Shown here: in pieces, positions 1 through 9,416 of the stretch
Position numbering within the stretch: position 1 is the first letter of the stretch
How the letters are laid out: each line of letters begins with the position of its first letter
NCBI GenBank assembly: GCA_017383485.1
Contig: JAFNXM010000005.1
Coordinates: 98,907 to 162,906 of the forward strand
Length of the DNA: 64,000 nucleotides
Direction of reading: 5' to 3'
From: Bacteroidaceae bacterium
GTDB lineage: Bacteria; Bacteroidota; Bacteroidia; Bacteroidales; Bacteroidaceae
Notes under the pieces: model-generated
The model's input: only the letters and a program-made list of their open reading frames with translations
Databases searched by the model: none
Told to the model about the DNA's origin: nothing
Made by a program: the position numbers and the translations under genes

Positions 1-1503
1 GTCGGCAAGTTCTGTTTTCAAGGCACCAACGAGATCAAACAATTCGACAGGAAGCAATCTATAGCTATCGTTACCACCTGCACTCGTTGGATGAGATGTA
101 GCCCATCCTACGAAACCATTATTTGTTTCCTGACCATCGGCACTATATCCATGGTCTTTGTCGAAGAGATAGAAGATATCTTGTGAATCAGCAATCTTGC
201 CAATTTCAAAGTTCACTGGCGATACACTTGTAGAAGCTGAATTATTTCCCAATTGGAAGAACTTACCGTTACCAGACATGATGTTATAGTACTCACCATT
301 CTTGGTAATCTTGAAGAGATAGCCTGCTTTATCTGTTGCCAAATCTCCATCAGCAACACTGTTTCTCGCACGCACCTTCCAATTGTTTAATTCTTGACTA
401 ACAATGTTTCCACGGCCAACGTTATTCAAGATATACCACTTATCAAGAACGAGTTCTGTTGTAGCTGCTCCAATAGAAGAAATCTTCATACGGTTCAATG
501 AAAGAACAGGCACATCAACTGAAGCATTAGTTGCTTCCTCTACCAACCAAGTTGTACCTTCGTTGTCACCGCTACCGTGGTGCCAAGGTCCAATACTACC
601 GCTTTGGTCGTCTATACAACTATAAGCAGTGGTAACATCTGCATTATTACTGAATACTACACCAGGACGATATCCAGCAGGTGAAACAAACCATTCACCC
701 TCAGTACCCAGTTCACAGTTACTACCAAGCACCTTACCTGATGCTACATTGTGCATTACGACTTTGCCATCTGCACCATTGGTAAAGTACCAATAGCAAT
801 TATTATTAGCAGTTTCTATTTGTTGTGGTTTTGCTTGACTTTCGTCATATGCCAAGAATTTTTTAGAACGCACGCTCTTGATAGTATAAAGGCGCACTGC
901 TTCTGTTGACACCTCGGGCAACATTTCGCGATTTGCATTCATCGCAGCCTCATTAGTTGTTGCACCTGTTGAAATGATAACTTCTCTAGGTGAAGCTTGA
1001 GTACGACGAGTCACCCAACCAATTTGATATTCGCTGAGGTCAGCAGTCAAACCTGTGAGGTCAACTTCCAAATAGTGATAACCATAAGGACTAGGTGTTC
1101 CGCTCCACTGTGAGTGCCAATACCAATCGTTTACACCTTCACCATCCTGTTGTGATGTAGCTCCGTCACAGAGTTCTGCTATAGAACCTTCACCAATATG
1201 AGTAGCATTACTACTGAATTTATCTTCAGTAAGTGTCACTTGATTACCATCCTTGTCATAAAGATAGAATTCTGCAATAGCAACGCAGGGGAAACCTGCT
1301 GGTTTTTCATTGTTGCTGGTCTTCATGAAAGTGATACGAAGTTTAGTGTCACCTTCAGGTAAGGTCAATTTACCAGAAGTCCATGTAAACTGAGTACCTT
1401 CTTGTGTAGTGAGCAAACCCTCACTAATGCGCAATGAATTTTGCGCAAATGCTGTAGCTACGCACATGCAGAACAGCACTAAAAGAGAAGTAATTTTTCT
1501 CAT
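1..1503 (-). CDS. Secreted multidomain protein, 3' end outside window
   Basis: The frame is open from the ATG at 1503 down to base 1 (501 codons, no stop), so the C-terminus is missing. The product begins with a signal peptide (MRKITSLLVLFCMCVATAFA, cleavage before QNS). Residues ~22-165 look like a beta-sandwich of the discoidin/F5-8C kind (lines such as LRISEGLL, YHYLEVDLTGL). From ~210 two beta-trefoil-like modules follow, starting at YTIKSVRSKKFLAYD and at WYILNNVGRGN; the same module type recurs in the GH20, GH33 and GH84 enzymes of this window. No catalytic domain is visible in the part present; a glycosidase could lie in the missing C-terminus. The function is therefore unknown. It is likely exported, and it has its own promoter at about 1639-1668. 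Confidence 0.85.
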   Translation of the reverse strand, partial: MRKITSLLVLFCMCVATAFAQNSLRISEGLLTTQEGTQFTWTSGKLTLPEGDTKLRITFMKTSNNEKPAGFPCVAIAEFYLYDKDGNQVTLTEDKFSSNATHIGEGSIAELCDGATSQQDGEGVNDWYWHSQWSGTPSPYGYHYLEVDLTGLTADLSEYQIGWVTRRTQASPREVIISTGATTNEAAMNANREMLPEVSTEAVRLYTIKSVRSKKFLAYDESQAKPQQIETANNNCYWYFTNGADGKVVMHNVASGKVLGSNCELGTEGEWFVSPAGYRPGVVFSNNADVTTAYSCIDDQSGSIGPWHHGSGDNEGTTWLVEEATNASVDVPVLSLNRMKISSIGAATTELVLDKWYILNNVGRGNIVSQELNNWKVRARNSVADGDLATDKAGYLFKITKNGEYYNIMSGNGKFFQLGNNSASTSVSPVNFEIGKIADSQDIFYLFDKDHGYSADGQETNNGFVGWATSHPTSAGGNDSYRLLPVELFDLVGALKTELAD

Positions 1504-1638
1504 AGATTTTAATTTAGATATAATTTTGGATTAGGATATATTTGCTGCTTGGTATATAGCAAAAGAGTACACCGCATGAATTACCACCATCTCGATTGTA
1601 GGAGAGGTAGCATACATACGGAGATACTTTAGACGGGG

Positions 1639-1668
1639 CAAATTTAATGCTTTCGACTGATATACAAA
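1639..1668 (-). promoter_or_regulatory. Bacteroidetes-type promoter for the gene at 1-1503
   Basis: On the minus strand a -33 element TTTG (1668-1665) and a -7 element TAAATTTG (1646-1639) are separated by 18 bp, close to the Bacteroidetes consensus TTTG-N19-TAnnTTTG. The implied leader is about 130 nt. Confidence 0.6.
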
Positions 1669-1758
1669 GGGAATAGAGAGAAAAATGTGCTAAAAAACGA
1701 CGAAGGGAGGAAATTAGACGATGAATTAGGGGGGTGGGGTGACAAAATGAAGGATGAG

Positions 1759-2027
1759 TCTCCACGTATCGCGGGTATCACACGGAGGTTTTGGGCACAC
1801 GAATTTTATGTCTCACGCAAATCTATGGGATCTATGGAATTTGTTTTAAAAAGATACATGTGATACACGTGATACGTGGAGATTTACATACCCCCTCCGC
1901 ACCTTTGGTGCTCGTCCCCCTGACTCAGGTGGACATTGCGGGATGTCCCGAATGGCCGCACGAGCGAAGCAAGTGCCTTCTGCGATTTCTGCGTGAATTT
2001 AAGAAGATTCCATAGATTTGCGTGAGA
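1759..2027. repeat. Nested inverted repeats (TCTCACGCAAATC family and a second pair)
   Basis: Two inverted-repeat pairs occupy this stretch. Pair 1: 1759-1781 against 1860-1882, 21 of 23 positions complementary. Pair 2: TCTCACGCAAATCTATGG at 1811-1828 against its exact complement at 2010-2027 (18 bp, perfect). The pairs interleave, so only one can form fully at a time. The 13-nt core TCTCACGCAAATC reappears in another inverted repeat at 28965-29035. No convincing gene is visible between 1504 and 2202; the rest is GC-rich simple sequence at about 1890-1990 and the dispersed element at 2073-2158. Confidence 0.7.
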
Positions 2028-2072
2028 TATTTTTCTATGGGTTTTTGTGTGGGCCTGAAAAAGGGGGGGATG

Positions 2073-2158
2073 AAAAAAAGGTTAGACCTTGTTGAAATTT
2101 CGCGACGCCTCGTTAAAATTTTGCGCCGCCTCGTTCAAACAAGGTCTAACCTTTTTTT
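2073..2158 (+). repeat. Dispersed element copy A (2 units, 21-bp perfect inverted repeat)
   Basis: A perfect 21-bp inverted repeat (2073-2093 against 2138-2158) containing GGTTAGACC/GGTCTAACC encloses a 44-nt loop made of two tandem 21-22-nt units (first AAATTTCGCGACGCCTCGT, second AAATTTTGCGCCGCCTCGT). Arms end in A and T runs, so the structure could terminate transcription in both directions. It sits 44 bp beyond the stop of the GH20 gene. Confidence 0.9.
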
Positions 2159-2202
2159 ATGAGAGTAAATGATGGTGTATCCTACACCAGAGAGTAAGCC
2201 GT

Positions 2203-5200
2203 TTATTTCACATGCTTTTCGCCACGATCGTTGATATATACGCCGTGAGCGGGAGTGGTGATTTGGCGGCCGCCGAGGTCGTAGAGCTTGGTGTCGCCTG
2301 CCTGGCCATTAGTCAGGACTTGGTCGAGGCCTGTCACTACCTCTTCGGTCTTTTCAAAGGTCCATGTGCTGGCGCCCCAGAATGGTTTCATCAGGATGTA
2401 GCCCCACACGTCGGCATTGACGTACCATGAATTTCCGCCCTTGCCGTCGATGATGCAGATACCAGTCTTGCCGTCCAGGGTACGCTCTTCGAGGGTCCAG
2501 TCGTAGGGCTTACCCAAACGTACCATTTGGTCGGTAGCATCGCTCGAGATATATGCTGCGGTTTGTGTGGCCTTGTTGATCAGGACGACTGTCGCGTCGT
2601 TGTTTTTCACTACTTGCCACAGCTGTGTATCGTCGTTGTTTTTGGTCTTAGGCTCTACCTGGTTGGACGAGGTGTTGGCTGTAGCATAGTATTGGCTGAA
2701 CCATACGTTGTGGATGCGGTAGTAGTGGCCCGGATCGAAGCTATCTGCTACGCCTGTGCGCTCCATGCCGAGGAATTGGTTGTACTTTTCGACATATTCC
2801 TTGTAGGTCTTTTCGCTCACGCCACCCTTTTCAACCAGTGCCTTGGCAGGTGTGATGATGTCGTTCTTCAGGAAGTCCAAAGCAGACTCAGAGGGTTGTC
2901 CCATTTCGCCAGGTTTAGCGGTGGTGAGGAGGAGTTCGCATTTGTCCACGAGTCCCTTCAACCATGCGGTGAAGTCTTGCACTTCGACGATGCGCCATGT
3001 GCCGGGATAGCATAGTGCTGCGACGTCCTTGGCATGTACTTTGCCCGAGAGTTCGCCGTGCATACGCTTCACGTTGCCTGTCACATTTTTGTTGTAGCCA
3101 GCAACGGCAGAGATAGTCACTACGCCAGGGATATAAGTATAGTCGCCAGTAGCAACAGTAGCCTTGTCCACGCGGATAGGTGTGGCATTTTGTTCAACCA
3201 AAGTCACGGCGCTGTTGATGCTTGGCATTTGCAGAGCGAGGCCGTTGCATACGTTGCGCAGAGTGTATCCGCCGTTGGCCGCTTCGAAGGTCCAGAGCTC
3301 TTCGGGTTCTACTTGAGGTGTGTAGTGGAAACGTACGTTGGTGCCGTCGGCATAGACTGTCGAGCCAGCATATTGTTGCTTGTAGTAAGTCGCTGCTGAT
3401 ACGATTTGGTAAGTCTTGCCTGCTTGTGGCTGAACGATCTCGGCCGACTTGAACTGGCTGATAGCGCTGGACAGAGTACTTGCTGCACTGGCATCGCCTT
3501 CGGCTTTGTTCAGGGCTTCCTGCAATGCATCGTACATTTCTGCTGAAGGATAACCTACGCCGCCGCGTACGCTCTCGGTCAACAGTGTGCGCGCTTCGTC
3601 GAGGTCGGCTTCCAAAGCGGTCTTCTTGTCGGGCAAGATGTAGTGGGTAGCGTAGACATAACCCAGGGCGTCGAGGATCTCGTCGTGAGATTGCAGACGC
3701 GCATAGAAGTCGTCCCAATTTTTCTTGCTGGCTGGTAACCATCCTGTCTCAGACAATGCCAAAAGACGGGGCAAGAGTTGGTATTCCAATTCGTAGGCAT
3801 CGTTGGTAGTCTCAGTCCACATATTACCTTGAACGCCGAGGCAATAGTCTTCCTTGCCGCCAAGTGCGCCGAGTGGATTGATGTTGTACACTTCCTCGAT
3901 AGTATTATAGAAGCCGTCGCCCCATCCACCGTAATAAGGCTCGTCGATCTTGTGCTCAGAGAGGGGCACTTGCATAAAGTCGAGATAAAGTTGGTGATAA
4001 GGCACGATGATGCTCTTCAGTCCGAAGCTGGCAGCCTTAGCACTCAGGTCAAGGCTATTCCATGCCATGACGGCGGGCTTCACAGTATTCTTGCTGCTCC
4101 AGTGTGCCAGCAATTCGTCCCAAACGACGATGTCCTTGCCATGCTTCTCCTTGAGGTAAGTACCAAGCAACTCTACGAGCCAAGATTGCAACTCGTGTAC
4201 GCCAGCCAGGCCTTCCTCCTGCACACGACGCAAGCAGTCGGCATTGTTTGCCCATTGCTCGGTAGGACATTCATCACCACCGAGGTGAATATATTGGTGA
4301 GGGAAGATTTTTGCTACATTGTCCAACACACACTTCAGGAAGTCGATGACCTCGTCCTTACCGATGTTGAGCACGTCGTGAGAGATACCGCCGTCGATGC
4401 GTACGCTATATTGCTTGTTGGGGTCGCAACTGAATTCGGGGTAAGATGTCACTGCTGCAACCATATGGCCGGGCAGGTCGATCTCAGGCATAATTTCGAT
4501 ATGGCGTTCTGCAGCATAAGCTACGATTTCCTTCAGGTCTTCTTGCGAGTACCACATGCCGCGGCCATACTCAGTATCGTCGTAGAAAGCAGCACCGTCG
4601 CCAGGATTGCTGAACGAACCGCTACGGATTGCGCCGACTTCTGTCAATTTGGGGTATTCGGGGATTTCGATACGCCAGCCTTGGTCGTCGGTCAAGTGCC
4701 AGTGGAAACGGTTCATCTTATAGAATGCCATGATGTCAAGGATGCGTTTCACTTCCTCCTTGTCAAAATAGTGGCGGGCAATATCCAACATATAGCCGCG
4801 GTGACCCAGTGCGGGCTGGTCGGCGATATTGACGTAGGGCACGGTCCAGCGTGTGTCGGCTGTGCCTTGTGAGAAGTATTCGCGGGGGAGGAGTTGCTTC
4901 AAGGTCTGCATGGCGTAGAAGAAGCCAGCATCTGTCGCAGCGGTGATGCCGATGCCTTGCTCGTCGACTACGAGAGTGTAGGCCTCAGCGCCGAGAGATT
5001 TGTCTTCGCTCAAATGAATCACGCCCGCAGTGCGGTTAGCAGTAGTAGCGCTTACAGCCAAAGTGCGGCCCGAAGCCTTTTGCCATTGCGTAGCAAAGCC
5101 TTCGACGTGCTTGCGAACGTTTTCGCTGGTATAAGTGATAGTGGTGAGCGAAGTGAAATCCTTTTGTCCGTCCTTGGTTACGGTCAAGTTGGCGGGATAA

Positions 5201-5742
5201 GGCACCAATGAGATGCTGCCCAGAGCACCAAATTCTGCTTCGCTTTGGAATTTCACAGGGTCGTTCTGGTCGCCCTTGTCCCAAAAGCCTACGCCACGAT
5301 TTTCAGCAGGTCCGCCCCACAGGTTCATTGATACTGCAGAGTTGCCTACGGGTTGGATTTCGTAGTAGCCGGAATAAGTGGAATTGGTGGTCTTCACGAT
5401 TTTGAATCGCGTAGTTCCTGAAGCCGCGCTGCTGGCTTTTACCATCGTGTTCTTGGCAGAATTGGCAGCACAAAGGCGCAGACCCAATTTGTTGGTGAAG
5501 GTGTAACCGTCGGCGTCGTTGCCTTCGATTCTCCACAACTGTCCGTCGGCAGCCGTAGCGGCGCTGGTGCTGATTTGCGCATTGTTGGTCGTAGCGGTAA
5601 AGGCATTGCCGCCATTCATGAAGCGAATCATGTAATAGACCACATTGTCGCTCGTACTAACTGTGGGAAAAGTTTGCGCCCACGCTGTGAAAAATGAAAA
5701 CAGCGAGACGAGCAGTGAAAATGCTAAGATACGGTGTTTCAT
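2203..5742 (-). CDS. Secreted GH20 beta-N-acetylhexosaminidase with accessory domains
   Basis: 1179 aa. The signal peptide is residues 1-22. Residues ~30-165 form a beta-trefoil-like domain (QLWRIEGNDADGY). A GH20 N-terminal domain follows (~175-300, PYPANLTV) and then the GH20 barrel (~310-680), with HWHLTDDQGWR and the catalytic Asp-Glu pair at D490-E491 in HLGGDECPTEQW. Further trefoil-like and helical segments fill ~700-1130, and the protein ends in a 'YDLGGRQI...HGVYINDRGEKHVK' tail resembling a type IX sorting signal. GH20 enzymes release terminal GlcNAc/GalNAc from glycans by substrate-assisted catalysis, which fits mucin or N-glycan trimming outside the cell. It starts 53 bp after the nucleotidyltransferase/aminotransferase gene and may share its transcript, although the functional link is unclear. 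Confidence 0.93.
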   Translation of the reverse strand: MKHRILAFSLLVSLFSFFTAWAQTFPTVSTSDNVVYYMIRFMNGGNAFTATTNNAQISTSAATAADGQLWRIEGNDADGYTFTNKLGLRLCAANSAKNTMVKASSAASGTTRFKIVKTTNSTYSGYYEIQPVGNSAVSMNLWGGPAENRGVGFWDKGDQNDPVKFQSEAEFGALGSISLVPYPANLTVTKDGQKDFTSLTTITYTSENVRKHVEGFATQWQKASGRTLAVSATTANRTAGVIHLSEDKSLGAEAYTLVVDEQGIGITAATDAGFFYAMQTLKQLLPREYFSQGTADTRWTVPYVNIADQPALGHRGYMLDIARHYFDKEEVKRILDIMAFYKMNRFHWHLTDDQGWRIEIPEYPKLTEVGAIRSGSFSNPGDGAAFYDDTEYGRGMWYSQEDLKEIVAYAAERHIEIMPEIDLPGHMVAAVTSYPEFSCDPNKQYSVRIDGGISHDVLNIGKDEVIDFLKCVLDNVAKIFPHQYIHLGGDECPTEQWANNADCLRRVQEEGLAGVHELQSWLVELLGTYLKEKHGKDIVVWDELLAHWSSKNTVKPAVMAWNSLDLSAKAASFGLKSIIVPYHQLYLDFMQVPLSEHKIDEPYYGGWGDGFYNTIEEVYNINPLGALGGKEDYCLGVQGNMWTETTNDAYELEYQLLPRLLALSETGWLPASKKNWDDFYARLQSHDEILDALGYVYATHYILPDKKTALEADLDEARTLLTESVRGGVGYPSAEMYDALQEALNKAEGDASAASTLSSAISQFKSAEIVQPQAGKTYQIVSAATYYKQQYAGSTVYADGTNVRFHYTPQVEPEELWTFEAANGGYTLRNVCNGLALQMPSINSAVTLVEQNATPIRVDKATVATGDYTYIPGVVTISAVAGYNKNVTGNVKRMHGELSGKVHAKDVAALCYPGTWRIVEVQDFTAWLKGLVDKCELLLTTAKPGEMGQPSESALDFLKNDIITPAKALVEKGGVSEKTYKEYVEKYNQFLGMERTGVADSFDPGHYYRIHNVWFSQYYATANTSSNQVEPKTKNNDDTQLWQVVKNNDATVVLINKATQTAAYISSDATDQMVRLGKPYDWTLEERTLDGKTGICIIDGKGGNSWYVNADVWGYILMKPFWGASTWTFEKTEEVVTGLDQVLTNGQAGDTKLYDLGGRQITTPAHGVYINDRGEKHVK

Positions 5743-5795
5743 AATATAAAGATTAGGTTAATGATTTTAGGTGTATGTTGTCGTAGCAGTATTAT

Positions 5796-7616
5796 TTATC
5801 CCTTGGTGATACGTCGCAGCGCTTCAACCAGGCGGCTATTGTCTTGACGGTTGCGGATAGCGATGCGGATGTACTGCCTGCCGCAGAAAGCCTTCTTGGT
5901 AGAGCAGTCCTTGATGAGGAGGTTTTCCTCGTTGAGCAGGTGTAGGGTCAAGTCGGCCGAATTCATTGGCGCGAGGACTTCGCACAGGAAATAGTTGGCC
6001 TGTGAGGGGATGACGCGCAGGAAGGGGATGGTGCTGAGTTCGTCGAAGAAATGACGGCGCTCGGCTTGGAATTTCTCGCAGGCCAGGCGGTAGTCCACTT
6101 CGTACTTGGAGAAAATCTGCATGTAGAATTCGGCAAACGAGTTGATGTTCCATATTGCTACGTCGCGCTTGATCTTTGCGATGAGTGCCTTGTCTGCTGA
6201 CGCCAGGATGCCGAGGCGTAGGCCGGGCACGCCGAAGCTTTTCGAAATACTCTTCATCACGAGCATGTGGGGATAGGCTTCGAGCATCGCATTATTGAGC
6301 AAAGTGTTGCCTTCGTAACCCTCGCTGAAATCTACAAACGACTCGTCGACAATCAGGCGTATATTGCGCTCGCCTGTCCATTGTGCCAGGCGCAGCAGGT
6401 CTGCGTGAGGGATAAAATTGCCCGAGGGATTGTCTGGGTTGACTACGAGCAGGGTGTTGATGGCCTTGTCTGCGAAATACGCCATCAAGTCGTCGGCTGT
6501 ATAGGTGAAGTCTGCATTCTGCGGCACGAAGGTTTCTACCTGTTCGGGGCGACAGCGGTTGGGATATTCCTCGAATGTGGGACAGGTCACGCCGATGCGT
6601 CCCTGTTCGCCCTCCATCAGGCTCTTGATCAGTTCGGCTGCGCCATTGCCGGGTACGATGTATTCGCGATTCACGCCGAAGCATTTGCCCGCCAACAGAG
6701 AATTGACGTACATACCCGAGGGGTATTCGGTCAGCAGCGTATTAAAGTTGGCGCGCATCTCGTCCATCATTCTGCCCGAGGGGTAGTAGGGATTGACTAA
6801 GTAGCAAAAATCCAACATGCCGGGGAAGCGCCAATAGCCGCCGTAGCGTGCCATGTATTTCTGCTTACGCTCTGCACCTTCGGCAAAGAGGGCTTCGGCG
6901 ATATCCAGGTCTTGCTGGTCGTCGATCTCATACCATTTTTCGGTGGTGATGGGCAGTGCTTTCAGTTCGCTCTTGTCGAGGAAAGTGATCACGCGTAGCA
7001 CCTGTTCGTAGTACTCGTTGTTGCCCAAAGCCTTGCTGTAGGCTTCGAGGAAGGGCACATATTTTTGCTGAGAGAACTCGCGCGAAAATTTATAGATATT
7101 GACCGTCTTGTGATAGAAGTCCACCTCGCTATACTTGAAGGCCTTTTTGGGCACGAAGTTTACGATATTATTGTCGTCGTCTATGCGCACCATCGTGCCA
7201 TCCATCCAAGTTTGATATTTGGCTACGAGCGCCAGATTGGGCAGAGGATCATTGAGGATCAGGTCCAGCATGCTATCGTCGAAGATAAGGTCGCTTTCGA
7301 CGAGCAGAGTGTCATCTTCTTGCAACTGTTCCTTTGCCAGTGCCAGCGAATAGATATTATTCGTCTTGTCGTACACCGGATTTTCGATGTATTCGATCTT
7401 CAGTCGGTCGTCAAATCTATTGCCAATGTATCGGCGCAGTTTTTCGCCTTCGTAACCCACGACGATGACGACACGGCGCAGATTGTGGCGCGAGAGTTGG
7501 TCGAGCATGCGGTCGATCAGTGGCGTGCCGTTCACACGTACCATACATTTGGTGTTGTCTTTGGTCAGGTCGCCGAGGCGTTTGCCCATACCTGCGGCAA
7601 GGATGATGGCTTGCAT
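5796..7616 (-). CDS. LicC-like nucleotidyltransferase fused to class I aminotransferase
   Basis: 606 aa, two enzymes in one chain. Residues 1-~235 are a sugar-phosphate/choline-phosphate type nucleotidyltransferase (MQAIILAAGMGKRLGDLT, with KCMVRVNG and VESDLIF). Residues ~255-606 are a PLP-dependent fold-type I aminotransferase of the HisC/CobD group: GNGAAELIKSL, NPDNPSGNF, DESFVDFS and the probable Schiff-base lysine in SKSFGVPGLRLG. LicC-type enzymes make CDP-activated head groups; related fusions are known in phosphonate and phosphocholine pathways. I infer that it makes and activates an amino-containing head group (aminoethylphosphonate, ethanolamine or a similar compound) for transfer to a surface glycan. 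The downstream LicD domain of the adjacent 7676-9205 gene is the obvious partner. The substrate cannot be read from the sequence. Confidence 0.85.
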   Translation of the reverse strand: MQAIILAAGMGKRLGDLTKDNTKCMVRVNGTPLIDRMLDQLSRHNLRRVVIVVGYEGEKLRRYIGNRFDDRLKIEYIENPVYDKTNNIYSLALAKEQLQEDDTLLVESDLIFDDSMLDLILNDPLPNLALVAKYQTWMDGTMVRIDDDNNIVNFVPKKAFKYSEVDFYHKTVNIYKFSREFSQQKYVPFLEAYSKALGNNEYYEQVLRVITFLDKSELKALPITTEKWYEIDDQQDLDIAEALFAEGAERKQKYMARYGGYWRFPGMLDFCYLVNPYYPSGRMMDEMRANFNTLLTEYPSGMYVNSLLAGKCFGVNREYIVPGNGAAELIKSLMEGEQGRIGVTCPTFEEYPNRCRPEQVETFVPQNADFTYTADDLMAYFADKAINTLLVVNPDNPSGNFIPHADLLRLAQWTGERNIRLIVDESFVDFSEGYEGNTLLNNAMLEAYPHMLVMKSISKSFGVPGLRLGILASADKALIAKIKRDVAIWNINSFAEFYMQIFSKYEVDYRLACEKFQAERRHFFDELSTIPFLRVIPSQANYFLCEVLAPMNSADLTLHLLNEENLLIKDCSTKKAFCGRQYIRIAIRNRQDNSRLVEALRRITKG

Positions 7617-7675
7617 ATCTTGAGGTTTTGTTTGATGTATATATTAATATGGTGTAGCCCGAAGGCATGTGGTCG

Positions 7676-9205
7676 TCAATCCAGCTGAGTCTTGAAGAAA
7701 ATAGCGTGACCCGTGCGGTGCTCCTCGGGAGGTAGCGCCATATAGTCGCGGAACAGGTCCTTCAGGTATTGATCTACGTTGGCGGGGGCTTTGAATCGTT
7801 CGCCCTCGAATTCGATTTCGGTCAAGGGGAATACAGTGGCGCGCAAGTGTCTGTTGCCATTGCCGCTATTGTCCAGGGTGTTGGAGTAGTATTTGTCCTT
7901 TCGGCAGAACCATCCGCCGACTTTCCACAAGGTGGCAAAGAGGGCGCGCTTCATGCCGAAGTAAAATAGTTCGGCGGTAGAGCGCAGACTGTAGTAGTGC
8001 TGAGCGTGTAGAATCGCATTGGCACGGCAGTAACCACGGGCTACTTTGCGTGAAAATTTTGCGCCGAACGATGGCCATGCGGTCATGGGGAAGATGTCGA
8101 CAAACAGACCCTTTTCGTAGGAGAGGGAGAAGTCGTCGCCTGCTTCTACGATCAGTGAATTGTTGTCGCGGACTTTGTAGACCGGCATGCGCATTTGTGG
8201 CTCCGTCTCGGGGCATTGCAGTGACAGATGCTTGGGCAGTTCGCGGCAGGCTTCGACCAATCGTGGCAGGTCCTCGACGGGTACGCAGATGTCTATGTCG
8301 TCGTCCCAAGGAATAAAACCGCCGTGACGCACTGCGCCGAGTAGGGTGCCGCTGTCCAACCAATAGGGAATATTGTGGCGGTCGCAGAGCGTGGTGATTT
8401 CGCGCAAGATGTCCACCAGTTTGAGTTGCATCTGGCGCAAGTGTTTCTGATTGTGCTCTGCCAGGTTTTGTTTGAAATTGCCTTGTGGTTGTATCTTCTT
8501 AGAGCTATCAGCCGCAGAAAGGTCAAGCCATTGGCAGAAAATAGGTAGGTCTTCGGGCGAGGTGAGCTTCTTGTTTTTCTCTTCGCCGTCTACCAAATGA
8601 ATCGCGATGTTGGGTAGGTATTTTGCCACTACGCCGCAGTCGTCGGTCGCCTGGAATTGTGGGTCCTGCATAGCCAGTTCGAAGGCCTGTGCCAGGACTT
8701 CGCGGCGGAACGCCTGAGGTGTTTGCATACTGCGCAGGGTCGATCGCACCAGGGTGCCTTGTAACAGGTCGGCATCGGCGCGGACGATGGTGTCGGTCAC
8801 GGGTTGTGCCACTGCCACGGCGCTGTGTTGTTCCAAGGCCTTACACACGCGGTCCACGATGGCATCTGATACCAACGGGCGAGCGGCGTCGTGCAACAGA
8901 AGGTTGACTACCCTGTCGGCATAAGCGCGCAGTGCTGCTTGAGTGGAGTCTGTGCGCTCGGCGCCGCCACACAGGATGTGCTTCACCTTGTGCCAGCCGC
9001 CGCGTGTCATCATTTCTTGCACTCTGTCCACATAGTCGGGATGCACCACTACGGCGATTTCGGCGATATGCTCGTTGCGGTCGAACGTGGCAACGGCGTG
9101 TTCCAGCACGGTCTTGTCCCCGAGCATCAAGAACTGCTTGGGTTCGGGTGCGCCAAAGCGTTTGCCGACGCCTCCGGCCAGAACTACTGCGACATTGGGA
9201 GTCAT
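7676..9205 (-). CDS. IspD/TarI-like cytidylyltransferase fused to LicD-family transferase
   Basis: 509 aa. Residues 1-~228 are an IspD/TarI cytidylyltransferase: LAGGVGKRFGAPEPKQF (CTP loop), HDAARP at 105-110, QTPQAF, and KLTSPEDL near its end. After a short linker (~230-255), residues ~258-509 are a LicD/fukutin-family transferase with LDSGTLLGAVRHGGF and the metal-binding DDDID at 301-305. IspD makes CDP-methylerythritol, whereas TarI and human ISPD make CDP-ribitol for a LicD-like transferase. The fusion makes me favour a CDP-polyol (ribitol- or glycerol-phosphate-like) donor used by the attached transferase over isoprenoid synthesis, but this is inference. It is first in the minus-strand group; the next gene begins 59 bp after its stop. 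Confidence 0.87.
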   Translation of the reverse strand: MTPNVAVVLAGGVGKRFGAPEPKQFLMLGDKTVLEHAVATFDRNEHIAEIAVVVHPDYVDRVQEMMTRGGWHKVKHILCGGAERTDSTQAALRAYADRVVNLLLHDAARPLVSDAIVDRVCKALEQHSAVAVAQPVTDTIVRADADLLQGTLVRSTLRSMQTPQAFRREVLAQAFELAMQDPQFQATDDCGVVAKYLPNIAIHLVDGEEKNKKLTSPEDLPIFCQWLDLSAADSSKKIQPQGNFKQNLAEHNQKHLRQMQLKLVDILREITTLCDRHNIPYWLDSGTLLGAVRHGGFIPWDDDIDICVPVEDLPRLVEACRELPKHLSLQCPETEPQMRMPVYKVRDNNSLIVEAGDDFSLSYEKGLFVDIFPMTAWPSFGAKFSRKVARGYCRANAILHAQHYYSLRSTAELFYFGMKRALFATLWKVGGWFCRKDKYYSNTLDNSGNGNRHLRATVFPLTEIEFEGERFKAPANVDQYLKDLFRDYMALPPEEHRTGHAIFFKTQLD

Positions 9206-9414
9206 ATTTTATAGGGTTTTATTTCGTGATAAAAAGTCAAAGTGTGATGGCGATGCCATGCTTTCGTTTTGCTTGACCGCCCTTGCTGTTTTTAGTTTCA
9301 CGCCTTGGTTTTTCAATTCCAAGCCATGGATTTTTATGCTCAAAGCGTGTAATAAAAATTTCGCGACGTCTCGTTGAAAAAAAGTCTAACCTTTTTAAAA
9401 AAGGTCTAAGCTTT
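9206..9414. other. Intergenic region between folK and the IspD-LicD gene
   Basis: About 209 bp. It holds a short CTTGG/CCAAG inverted pair (about 9303-9323) and dispersed element copy B at its right end. I see no clear TAnnTTTG box for the IspD-LicD gene. Confidence 0.4.
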
Positions 9415-9416
9415 TT
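9354..9416 (+). repeat. Dispersed element copy B (1 unit)
   Basis: One unit with a single change (AAATTTCGCGACGTCTCGT), followed by two A/T-tract modules around GTCTAACC and GGTCTAAGC. It abuts and overlaps the folK stop codon at 9415-9417, so it forms the 3' end of the folK operon transcript. Confidence 0.8.

Noticed and set aside
2073-2158. Copy A as an ordinary rho-independent terminator only
   Set aside because: The same units occur in divergent promoter regions and keep one orientation, so termination cannot be the full explanation.
7676-9205. Annotation as housekeeping ispD only
   Set aside because: The fused LicD domain with intact DDDID points to activated polyol or choline transfer rather than isoprenoid synthesis alone.
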